A stretch of 64,000 nt of DNA, taken from NCBI GenBank assembly GCA_963828415.1, contig CAWHEI010000012.1:806001-870000 (forward strand). The letters are read 5' to 3'. Numbering within the stretch: position 1 is the stretch's first letter; each line of letters begins with the position of its first letter. A program made the position numbers and the translations under genes. This DNA is from Sva-07 sp963828415 (GTDB lineage Bacteria; Actinomycetota; Acidimicrobiia; Acidimicrobiales; Ilumatobacteraceae). This document shows, in pieces, positions 8,888-16,627 of the stretch. Under the pieces are notes generated by a model. It was given only the letters and a program-made list of their open reading frames with translations. It did no database searches and was not told the origin of the DNA.

Positions 8888-9229
8888 CGATGAGCGAACA
8901 CACCAGATCTGCGGGTTTCGCTCATAGCAACCGGACGGAACCTTCCAGCGATGAGCCAAACCGCCGCATACGGTCACCTCGCTCATCGCAGCCGGACCAA
9001 ACCCCCCACCGATGAGCCAAACCGCCGCATACGGTCACCTCGCTCATCGCAGCCGGACCAAACCCCCCACCGATGAGCCAAACCGCCGCATACGGTCACC
9101 TCGCTCATCGCAGCCGGACCAACCCCCACCGATGAGCCAAACCGCCGCATACGGTCACCTCGCTCATCGCAGCCGGACCTAACCCCCACCGATGAGCCAA
9201 ACCGCCGCATACGGTCACCTCGCTCATCG
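8888..9229. repeat. Family C palindrome array, six tandem units
   Basis: This fills most of the 460-bp divergent gap between hrpA and the MFS gene; no gene was seen here. Units start at 8888, 8949, 9010, 9071, 9130 and 9190, a 59-61 bp period. Each has a 40-bp core with arms CGATGAGC / GCTCATCG followed by a conserved spacer of about 20 bp. The first unit is diverged and the next five are nearly identical. The spacers are conserved, so this is not a CRISPR array. Other arrays of the family lie at 20901-21001 and 31176-31337. Confidence 0.92.
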
Positions 9230-9274
9230 CTGGGGTCGGGGTGGCGACGCGGCGAGGCGTAGCGTCGGGCGGCA

Positions 9275-10702
9275 ATGACGTATCCGGCCAAGGTGATGAC
9301 CGTCTACATCCTCGGGTTGTTCATGACGATCATCGACGGGACGATGGTCAACGTCGCGCTGCCGACGATGGCGGACGACTTCGGTGTGCCGACCACCGAC
9401 ATCGAGTGGATCGCCGTTGGCTACCTCCTCACCTACGCAGCCGTGATCCCGGCGGCCGGTTGGCTCGGCGACCGCTTCGGCACCAAGCGTGTGTTCACGT
9501 TCGCGCTGATCGCGTTCGTGGCGACGTCGCTCGCGTGCGGGCTGTCGCAGACGCTCGACCAGCTGATCGTGTTCCGCGTGTTGCAGGGCGTCGGCGCCGG
9601 TCTCGTCACACCGGTCGGCGCAGCGATGCTCTACCGGGCGTACGCGATGGAGGATCGCGCAAAGGCGGCGATCGGCGTGCTGAGCGTGGCCGTGATCGCA
9701 CCGGCGATCGGGCCGATGCTCGGCGGGATCCTGGTCGACACGGCGTCGTGGCACTGGATCTTCCTGATCAACGGACCGATCGGTGCCGTGGCGATCGTGT
9801 TGTCGTTCCTGTGGCTCGAGGAGACGAAGCACGAAGCGCCCGGGCGATTCGACCTCGCCGGTTTCGTACTCTCGGCGTCGTCGGTGGCCATCCTGCTGTA
9901 CACGCTGTCGATCGGACCGGAGAAGGGATGGTTCTCCACCTACACGCTCACGCTCGCTTTCATTGGCATCGCGTGTCTGGTCGCGCTGATCGTGATCGAA
10001 CTGCGCATCCCCAACCCGATTCTGCTGCTGCGGCTGTTCGAGGATCGGCTGTTCCGGACGATCAACATCTCCGCGGCGCTCACCTACGCCGGATTCTTCG
10101 GGATGATCTTCGTCCTGCCGCTCTACCTCCAGAGCCTGCGCGGCTACACGGCGTTCCAGAGCGGGCTCGCACAGTCGCCGCAGGCCATCGGCGTGTTCCT
10201 CGTGTCGAACCTGCTCGGTCGGCGGCTCTACCGCGTCGTCGGTCCGCGTCGCCTGATGGTGGTCGGTACCGCCGCCACCGCCGCGATCACCTGCCTGTAC
10301 GCCACCGCCGACCTGACGACGCCGCTGTCGACAATCGCCGCGTTCTCCTTCATGCGAGGCCTCGCCGTCGGGATGGTGTTCGTGTCGATCCAGACAGCCG
10401 CATACGCGACGACGTCGATGGCCGACACCGGACGCGCAACCAGCTTGTTCAACACGCAGCGCCAGGTCGCCTACGCATCGGGTGTCGCACTCGCCGCCAC
10501 CGTGATCGCCGCGATGCTCCCCGACGGCAGCGACGCTGCGTCGGACACCGAGCTGCTGTCGGCGTACCAGGCGGGGTTCCTCGCCGTCGGGCTGATCATG
10601 GCTCCTGCCGCGATCATCTCGTGGTTCATCCACGACGACGACGTCGCCGCGACCCGCGGCCTCACGCCGGCGCCACCGGCCGCTCAACCGGCCCGCGCCT
10701 GA
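9275..10702 (+). CDS. MFS transporter, DHA2 (EmrB/QacA-type) family
   Basis: A 475-residue integral membrane exporter with about 14 hydrophobic helices, as expected for the drug:H+ antiporter-2 group. Family signatures include MTIIDGTMVNVALPTM in helix 1, the motif-A loop GWLGDRFGTKR, and GVGAGLVTPVG in helix 5. Substrates of the family are mostly drugs and toxic organic ions; the one here is unknown. No regulator gene is adjacent. The promoter must lie next to or within the family C array that ends 45 bp before the ATG. Confidence 0.9.
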   Translation: MTYPAKVMTVYILGLFMTIIDGTMVNVALPTMADDFGVPTTDIEWIAVGYLLTYAAVIPAAGWLGDRFGTKRVFTFALIAFVATSLACGLSQTLDQLIVFRVLQGVGAGLVTPVGAAMLYRAYAMEDRAKAAIGVLSVAVIAPAIGPMLGGILVDTASWHWIFLINGPIGAVAIVLSFLWLEETKHEAPGRFDLAGFVLSASSVAILLYTLSIGPEKGWFSTYTLTLAFIGIACLVALIVIELRIPNPILLLRLFEDRLFRTINISAALTYAGFFGMIFVLPLYLQSLRGYTAFQSGLAQSPQAIGVFLVSNLLGRRLYRVVGPRRLMVVGTAATAAITCLYATADLTTPLSTIAAFSFMRGLAVGMVFVSIQTAAYATTSMADTGRATSLFNTQRQVAYASGVALAATVIAAMLPDGSDAASDTELLSAYQAGFLAVGLIMAPAAIISWFIHDDDVAATRGLTPAPPAAQPARA

Positions 10703-10729
10703 GACCGCTCGCTCGACCCTGCGACAAGC

Positions 10730-10780
10730 GATTTGTGTGAGCGCACATCGCGGTTTCCGACGTAGTCGCTCACACAAATC
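10730..10780. repeat. Palindromic element family G, copy 1
   Basis: A 51-bp element with perfect 14-bp arms GATTTGTGTGAGCG / CGCTCACACAAATC, in the convergent gap between the MFS gene and the chagasin-like gene. It is long enough to act as a bidirectional terminator hairpin, but no T-run follows it. Confidence 0.88.
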
Positions 10781-10806
10781 CCGAACGGAAGCGGCGCGAC
10801 GGTGGG

Positions 10807-11196
10807 TCAGTCGCCCGTGATCGTCACGACGTACTCGACGATCTGCGCTGCGACGACAGGGTCGTCGAACACACGGACGTACTCGAATCGCAGGATGCCG
10901 CTGCCCGGGCCCACCACGTCGAGGACGAAGACCTGCGTTCCCGCGGCACCCACCAGGCTGCCGCCAGGCTCCTCGAAGTCGCTGCTGACCAACTGCAGGC
11001 CGTCGGGCAGCGGACCCAACTCCCAGCTGTAGCCGGTGGTCGGGTTCGACTCGAGTTCGACGTCGAGCTGATCGCCGACATCGAGCGATACGTCGCTTCC
11101 CGAGTCCGCGGCGCTCAGCACGATCATCGAGCCCCCGTCGTCGCCGCACGCAGCGAGTGCGGTGATCGCGACCGCTGCGGCGATCCACTTCCTCAT
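10807..11196 (-). CDS. Chagasin-like (I42) cysteine-protease inhibitor, lipoprotein
   Basis: A 129-residue secreted lipoprotein. The N-terminus has a signal peptide with lipobox LAAC (Cys17). The mature domain carries the I42 inhibitor hallmark NPTTGYSW (51-58), then a GAAG loop (83-86) and a third loop around YVRVFDD where the family usually has an aromatic or proline-containing motif. Chagasin-type proteins block papain-like cysteine peptidases by wedging these three loops into the active site. Here it would act on the outer face of the membrane. No C1 peptidase gene is adjacent, so its target is unknown. Confidence 0.85.
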   Translation of the reverse strand: MRKWIAAAVAITALAACGDDGGSMIVLSAADSGSDVSLDVGDQLDVELESNPTTGYSWELGPLPDGLQLVSSDFEEPGGSLVGAAGTQVFVLDVVGPGSGILRFEYVRVFDDPVVAAQIVEYVVTITGD

Positions 11197-11273
11197 GTCC
11201 CCATCCTGCGCATGTGGCGGGCCGGGGCACCATGGGCCATGGTCCCCCGAAGCACAATCGGGGTTGGATCAGG

Positions 11274-11642
11274 TCAGGCGAACGCGTCGCCCGCGGTGCT
11301 GTCGATGTACTCGTCGATGCGGGTGATCTGATCGCCTGACACCTTCACCACGATGCACGCCGGGAGGTCGGCCGAGCGCCCGTCGGGCAACTCGAGGTGG
11401 AGGTCGTGTTGCTGCACGAACCCGTCGTCGATCTCGTACCGACGGATCGATCGGTACTCACGGCTCGTCGTGTTCCGCACCAGCCAGTCGAGCACCCGAA
11501 GGTTCTGTTCTTTGGTCTGTTCGACGCCGTCGTTGCTGTGCCACACCGCGATGTCGTCGGCGTAGATGGCCGCCACCACCGCGCCGTCCCCCGCCTCGAT
11601 CGCGGCGAAGATCCGGTCGGCGACATCGTTGATGGAGGACAT
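11274..11642 (-). CDS. SnoaL/NTF2-like small protein
   Basis: A 122-residue single-domain protein of the cone-shaped NTF2/SnoaL fold. N-terminal helices (INDVADRIFAAIEAGD) are followed by AIYADDIAVWHSNDG and a C-terminal sheet ending ITRIDEYIDS. Members range from isomerases and cyclases to non-enzymatic ligand-binding domains, so no reaction is assigned. The ATG at 11642 fits the family N-terminus; an upstream in-frame start would translate part of a family G repeat. A paralogue of the same length with a similar end lies at 51126-51494. Confidence 0.75.
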   Translation of the reverse strand: MSSINDVADRIFAAIEAGDGAVVAAIYADDIAVWHSNDGVEQTKEQNLRVLDWLVRNTTSREYRSIRRYEIDDGFVQQHDLHLELPDGRSADLPACIVVKVSGDQITRIDEYIDSTAGDAFA

Positions 11643-11671
11643 GCCACGAACGTAGACCACGCCTGTCCAGC

Positions 11672-11782
11672 GATTTGCGTGGGCACCACTCGTCACCGAC
11701 CGGATTGTCGCTCACGAAGCCGGCGGGGTGGATTCTGTGTGACCGGAAATCGCTGTCGACTGCGTTGTCGCTCACACAAACC
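11672..11782. repeat. Palindromic element family G, copies 2 and 3 (decayed tandem)
   Basis: Two degenerate family G units occur head to tail. The first runs from GATTTGCGTGGGC near 11672 to TTGTCGCTCACGAA near 11717. The second runs from GATTCTGTGTGACC near 11731 to TTGTCGCTCACACAAA ending at 11780. They lie between two co-directional reverse-strand genes. Confidence 0.75.
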
Positions 11783-11813
11783 CAGACTGAGAGGCGGCGC
11801 AGGCAGTGAGGTT

Positions 11814-13011
11814 TCAGGTGGTGCGGCGTTCAGCGGAACGGACGGCGGCGGCGCCGAGGCGCAGCATCTTGGTGTCGCCGAAGGGGGTGCCGCCCACCTG
11901 GTTGAGGATCATGGCGATCGCAAGACCCGACTCGGGGTCGCCCCAGGCACCGGACCCGCCGAACCCGAAGTGCCCGAACGCCTTGGGAAGCACTCCCTTG
12001 GTGGTGCCGACCAGGTGGTAGCCGAGCCGCCAGCGCATATTGAAGCCAACGCCGGCGTCGCGGCCGACCTTCACGCCGCTGCGACCGTCACCGTTTGCAC
12101 CGAGGGTCGTCTGGATCCGGGTCGCCTCGGCCAGCGTTTCGGCCGACACGAGCGGCGGGCCATCGAAGTCGCCGGGCGTCGCCAGCGCGGCGTACATCCG
12201 GGCAAGTGACCGAGCGGTGAACACACCGTTTGCGGCGGGGATCTCGCCGTCGTGGATGCGGTCGGTGGTCGCCACGTCGAGCATGTCGTCGACGACCAGC
12301 GCCTCGTACATCGGCTGGAAGCTCTTCGCCTTGGCGAGCGTCTTGGTCATCTTGAACAGCCGGGCCACCGCCTTCGGATCGACGAGCTGCTCGGCGATGT
12401 CACCGCGCACGCCTGCGGGCGCGCCGATGTACATCCCGCCGATCCCGAGCGGCTCGACGATCTCGCGCTGCAGCGCCTCGTTCACCGTGAGACCGGTCAC
12501 CCGACGGATGACCTCACCGACGAGGTAGCCGTACGTGAGCGCGTGATAGGCGGAACGGGTCCCGATGTCCCACTTCGGCTCGGCCTCGGCAAGGAGCTTC
12601 GTCATGTGCTCCCAGTTGATGAGGTCCTCGGCCGAACCTGCGATCGCCCGGACGTCGTGGAGACCGGCCTGGTGGGTCAGCAGGTGTCGCAGGGTGATGG
12701 TGTCCTTGCCGGCGGCGGCGAACTCGGGCCAGTAGGTGGCGACGGGGACGTCGTAGTCGAGCATGACCCTGGTCGACGAGGCGCTGCACGATGGTGGCCA
12801 CCACGCCCTTGGTCGTCGAGAAGCTCATCGACATCGTGTCGCGCAACCACGGGTCGCCAGCGATGTTGCGTACGCCGGTCCAGGCGTCGACGACGAGCTC
12901 ACCGTGGTGGTACACGGCCACGGCCATGCCGCCGCGGGCGGACTTCTTCGCCATGATCGCCTGGACCTTCTCGGTCACCGGGGCGAAATCGGGATGTACG
13001 AAACCTTCCAT
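11814..13011 (-). pseudogene. Serine hydrolase / class C beta-lactamase-like, frameshifted
   Basis: Two overlapping reverse frames together make one beta-lactamase-family (EstB-like) serine hydrolase. The N-terminal part (12766-13011) holds the catalytic SxxK motif in SFSTTKGV. The C-terminal part (11814-12764) continues at MLDYDVPVATYWPEF and contains the RHLLTHQAGL and YHALTYGYLVGEV segments. Removing one base near 12765 restores a continuous reading of about 400 residues, a normal family length. It is either a recent inactivating insertion or a sequencing error. Substrates of this family are esters, beta-lactams or peptides; none is assigned. Confidence 0.8.
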
Positions 13012-13176
13012 GCCTCCTTCCTATCTGGCCGACGCCCCCAGGCGTTCTCGTGAACAAATGCGGGCTGTGGCTCCGTGCGGTTGCAGGTGCCTACCGAGAT
13101 GCGCTCGCCGAACTCGCCCGAGTCTCCGGCCAACCCGTCACCCTGATCGATCCGCCGTCGACCTGACCGGCGCCGT

Positions 13177-13233
13177 GCATTTCTCAACGGAATGAGTTGC
13201 GAGGGCTGAGACGCATTCCGCAGAGAAGTGTGC
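13177..13233. repeat. Palindromic element family F, copy 1
   Basis: A 57-bp imperfect palindrome with paired blocks ACGGAATGAGTTGC and ACGCATTCCGC and outer TTCTC / GAGAAG arms, in the divergent gap between the serine hydrolase and nagA. The related copy is at 16548-16606. Confidence 0.82.
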
Positions 13234-13282
13234 GGTTGGCCGAACCGCTGCGATCCTCGCATCGCTCTGCGATGATTCGGCT

Positions 13283-14469
13283 GTGCAATCTGCCCACGAG
13301 AACCTCGCCACCCGGCGCTGCTACCGCAGCGGGCTGGTGCTGGTCGACGGCGGACTCGTTCGTGCCGATCTCGTGGTCGACGAGGGCCTGATCGCCGAGG
13401 TCGTGTTCGACCCGCCGCCCGACGAGCTCGGCTCTGGTGACGTCGACTGCGGTGGGCTCGTGATCGCTCCGGGGTTCATCGACCTGCAGTGCAACGGCGC
13501 CATCGGCGTCGACATCACCAGCGAACCCGACCGCATTCTCGACGTCGCGGCCGCCCTCCCACGCTTCGGGGTCACGGCGTTCCTGCCGACCGTGGTGACG
13601 GCGCCCGCTCGCACTCGTGCCGGCGCGATCACCGCCATGCAACGGGTGCAGGAGACCAACACGCAGCACCCGATCGCAACACCACTCGGGCTCCACTTCG
13701 AAGGCCCGATGATCTCGCGCAACCACCTCGGGGCGCACGTCCCCCGGTTCGCCGCCGACCCGAGCGCGCTGCTCGACGAGGTCGAGACGTGGGCATCGTC
13801 GGGTGTCGTCTCGCTCGTCACCCTGGCGCCCGAACTCGATGAAGCGCACTCGACGTCGTCGAGACGCTGGCCGCAGCCGGCGTGGTCGTCTCGGCCGGCC
13901 ACACCGCGATGTCTCCATCCGACTTCGCCGCCGCCAGATCGGCTGGAGTGTCGTACGTGACCCATCTGTTCAACGCGATGGCACCGTTCGGTCACCGCTC
14001 TCCCGGTCCGATCGGGGCGGTGCTCGCCGACGAGTCGGTGACCGCCGGGGTGATCTGCGACGGCATCCACGTCGATCCGGTCGCCGTCACGATGGCGTGG
14101 CGGTCGCTCGGCCCTCATCGGATGTCGCTGGTGTCCGACGCCTCCCCCGCCCTCGGCGCGCCCTACGGCCGGTTCAACATCGGCGGGTTCGAGATCGTCC
14201 ACGACGAGACCGGCGTGCGGACCCTCGATGGAGTGCTCGCCGGAAGCGCCCTCGAACTCGATCGCGCGGTCAGGAACCTGATGTCGTTCACCGGCTGCTC
14301 GCTCGCCGACGCCCTCGCCACGGTCACCACCACGCCGGCCGACCTCCTGGGCCTCACCGACCGGGGCCGCATCCGCACCGGTGCCAGAGCCGACCTGACG
14401 ATCGTCGATCCGGCAGGCAACCTGCACCGCACGGTGATCGCCGGCGAGACGGCGTGGAAGCGCACCTGA
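13283..14469 (+). pseudogene. nagA: N-acetylglucosamine-6-phosphate deacetylase, frameshifted
   Basis: Two forward frames join into one NagA-like amidohydrolase of about 395 residues. NagA removes the acetyl group from GlcNAc-6-phosphate in amino-sugar recycling. The first frame (GTG start at 13283) has APGFIDLQCNGA and the metal-binding LHFEGPMIS. The second has AGHTAMS, THLFNAMAPFGHR and VSDASPA with the catalytic aspartate. One extra base near 13847-13849 breaks the frame between PELDEA and the LDVVETLAAAG continuation. No nagB or transporter gene is adjacent. It is either a pseudogene or a sequence error. Confidence 0.83.
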
Positions 14470-14544
14470 CCTGCCGTTGGACCCTGCCCAACACCCATCG
14501 CGATCGTTCACACTGACCATCGGGTCGACACGAAGGATGCCTCG

Positions 14545-15936
14545 ATGACATACGAACGACTGACGGCCGCAGACGCGGTCTTCCTCCGGATCGAGACGCT
14601 GCACGAGCCGCAGCACGTCGGATCGTTGTCGGTGATCGAAGGCACGCAGCTGCGCGACATCGACGGGCGCGTCCGCTTCGACGAACTCAAGGCCCACGTC
14701 GAGCGGCGACTCCACCGGGTTCCGCGGATGCGCCAGCGGGTGATGGAGGTGCCGTACAACCAGGCCCGGCCGGTGTGGGTCGACGACGGCCACTTCGACA
14801 TCGACCATCATGTGCGCCTCACTGCGCTCCCCCGACCCGGCGACGACGACCAACTCGCCACCCTCATGGGACGCCTCCAGGCGCTGCCGCTCGACCGGTC
14901 ACGGCCGCTGTGGGAGTTGTGGTTCGTCGACGGGCTCGCCGATGACCACGTCGGGCTGATCATCAAGGTGCACCACGCGCTCGGCGACGGCATGGCCAAC
15001 GTCGACCTCGCGATGGCGCTCGTCGATCTCGAGGCCGACCCACCGCCCGACAAGGCGCCGCCGGTCTGGCGACCTCGGCCCGCGCCGTCGCCGAACGAGC
15101 TGTTGCTTGCCTCCCTGCAGGAGCAGGCCGTCAGGCCGACGCACCTCGCCCAGGCTGCATACGACACCCTCCGCAACCCCCAGCCGATGATCGACGCAGC
15201 CACCAACGTCGGACGCACCGTGGCCAACTTCCTCACCAAGCCGCCGCCAGCGCCGTGGAACGTGCCGGTCGGTCAGCACCGTCGATGGGTCAACGCGTCG
15301 GTGCCGATGAAAGGCGTGCGCACCGTGCGCAAGCGCCACGGCGTGACGATCAACGACGTCGTGCTCGCCGCGTGCAGCGGTGCGTTGCGCACGTTCCTGC
15401 TCGACCACGGCGATGGCGACATCGAGCACCGCACGATCAAGGCGATGGTGCCCGTGTCGCTGCGGGGCAAGGAGGAGCACGGCGAGACGCTCGGCAACCT
15501 CGTGTCGCTGATCATCGTCGACCTGCCCGTGGACGAGCCCGACCCCGTCGAGCGGCTCAATCGGGTCCATGCGGTGACCTCGGAGCTGAAGGGGTCCGGA
15601 CTCGTCGACGGCGCCCACCGCATCCTCGACATCGCCGACGCCATCACGCCGCTCGCCGGCCCCCTGACTCGCTACGTCAGCCGCACGATCCCGATGAACC
15701 TGGTGATCACCAACATCCCCGGCCCACCGATCCCGTTGTACCTGCGCGGCGCCAAGTTCCTGCGGGTGTTCCCCTACGTCGAGGTGATCGACAACGAAGG
15801 CCTCACCATCGCCGTCGTGTCGTACGAGGACGAACTCCACTTCGGCATCACCGCCGATCGCGACGTGATGCCGGACCTCGGCGACGTCGCCACAGCGATC
15901 GAGCACGAGTTCGCAGCGCTCGCGAAACGCCGCTGA
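14545..15936 (+). CDS. WS/DGAT wax-ester synthase / diacylglycerol acyltransferase
   Basis: A 463-residue acyltransferase that esterifies fatty alcohols or diacylglycerol with acyl-CoA to make storage lipids. The condensation-domain catalytic motif HHALGDG is at 143-149 (HHxxxDG). Other family blocks are the N-terminal LTAADAVFLRIE, PLWELWFVDGL, GVTINDVVLAACSGALR and the late NLVITNIPGPPIPLY. An AAGGA stretch 13 bp before the ATG is a plausible ribosome binding site. A second member of the family is at the right edge of the window (62589-64000), so the cell probably makes neutral lipids. It is convergent with the DoxX-like gene. Confidence 0.92.
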   Translation: MTYERLTAADAVFLRIETLHEPQHVGSLSVIEGTQLRDIDGRVRFDELKAHVERRLHRVPRMRQRVMEVPYNQARPVWVDDGHFDIDHHVRLTALPRPGDDDQLATLMGRLQALPLDRSRPLWELWFVDGLADDHVGLIIKVHHALGDGMANVDLAMALVDLEADPPPDKAPPVWRPRPAPSPNELLLASLQEQAVRPTHLAQAAYDTLRNPQPMIDAATNVGRTVANFLTKPPPAPWNVPVGQHRRWVNASVPMKGVRTVRKRHGVTINDVVLAACSGALRTFLLDHGDGDIEHRTIKAMVPVSLRGKEEHGETLGNLVSLIIVDLPVDEPDPVERLNRVHAVTSELKGSGLVDGAHRILDIADAITPLAGPLTRYVSRTIPMNLVITNIPGPPIPLYLRGAKFLRVFPYVEVIDNEGLTIAVVSYEDELHFGITADRDVMPDLGDVATAIEHEFAALAKRR

Positions 15937-15953
15937 CCTCGACAGCCTGAGCC

Positions 15954-16002
15954 GATCTGCGCCTCCAGCGTCCCGGAATCCGGAACGTCAGGGGCGCAGA
16001 TC
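15954..16002. repeat. Palindromic element family E, copy 1
   Basis: A 49-bp palindrome with outer arms GATCTGCGCC / GGCGCAGATC and centre CCGGAATCCGG, in the convergent gap between the WS/DGAT and DoxX-like genes. Copies of the same design occur at 30576-30624, 37268-37344 and 38321-38398. Confidence 0.88.
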
Positions 16003-16015
16003 CCGTCAGGGGTCG

Positions 16016-16510
16016 TCACGTCGACGGAAGGCGGTCGCTGAGGGAGTGTGACGTGGCCGACAAGGACTCGGCGAGACCCTCAGCGACCTTGCGGCCGCTC
16101 CAGAAGATCGATGGCCGGCCACCGGTGTCGAGCGCGGCGAACATCAGACCGCCGATCAGCGCGGCGTTCTTCAGGAACTGGATCTGCTGCTGCGCCCTGT
16201 CGCCTTCGTCGTCCACCTCCCAGAACCGGTGGCCGGCCAGCGTGGTCGGAACCAGCGACCCACCGAGCACGATCGCCATGACCCGTGGTGCGATGCCGAG
16301 CGCGAACAGACTGCCTGCGATCACCTGAACACCGGCGTTGACCTTCACCAACTGCTCGGCCGTCGGCGAGCCCGGGAGCACATCCTGCACGGGTTCGACG
16401 ACGTCGGCGGCCGGCGTCGCGAGCTTCGCCGAGCGCTTCCACGCGCTCGCCCCGCCGACGACGAAGATCCCCGCGAGCAGGGTGCGGGCAAGGCCACGAA
16501 GTCCGAACAT
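16016..16510 (-). CDS. DoxX-like membrane protein
   Basis: A 164-residue membrane protein of the DoxX/SURF4-like group with four hydrophobic stretches (about 5-20, 55-75, 78-95 and 115-135). Typical features are an N-terminal helix rich in small residues, a PAADVVEPVQDVLPG loop, and VKVNAGVQVIAGSLFALG. Family members are linked to membrane redox or thiol stress complexes in other actinobacteria; the role here is not shown. The ATG at 16510 is preferred because upstream residues read into DNA next to the family F repeat. Confidence 0.75.
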   Translation of the reverse strand: MFGLRGLARTLLAGIFVVGGASAWKRSAKLATPAADVVEPVQDVLPGSPTAEQLVKVNAGVQVIAGSLFALGIAPRVMAIVLGGSLVPTTLAGHRFWEVDDEGDRAQQQIQFLKNAALIGGLMFAALDTGGRPSIFWSGRKVAEGLAESLSATSHSLSDRLPST

Positions 16511-16547
16511 GCGATGGCAGTACCCCCACTGCAGCATCCTCACACCT

Positions 16548-16606
16548 GTGCAGTTCTCAGCGGAATGAGTCGCAACTGCTGCGACGCATTCCGTTCAGAA
16601 GTGCAC
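16548..16606. repeat. Palindromic element family F, copy 2
   Basis: A 59-bp palindrome beginning and ending GTGCA / TGCAC, with paired CGGAATGAGTCGCA and TGCGACGCATTCCG blocks. It lies between the DoxX-like gene and the end of the ABC transporter operon. Confidence 0.88.
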
Positions 16607-16627
16607 GACCCTCGGCGTGCGACGAAG

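Noticed and set aside
5818..9015. Long forward open frame of more than 1000 codons opposite hrpA
   Set aside because: It is antisense to a complete DEAH helicase and its composition is what the reverse complement of a GC-rich gene gives. No domain is seen.
8888..9229. CRISPR array
   Set aside because: The repeat period is regular, but the spacers are conserved along with the repeats, and no cas genes are nearby. It is a tandem palindrome array.
13050..13166. Short forward frame of 38 codons reading like the end of a gene (AYRDALAELARVSGQPV)
   Set aside because: It might be a decayed gene remnant, but it is too short, has no ribosome binding site and has no recognised family. Not annotated.
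14545..15936. Non-ribosomal peptide condensation domain
   Set aside because: The HHxxxDG motif is shared, but the length, stand-alone nature and C-terminal block identify a WS/DGAT enzyme.
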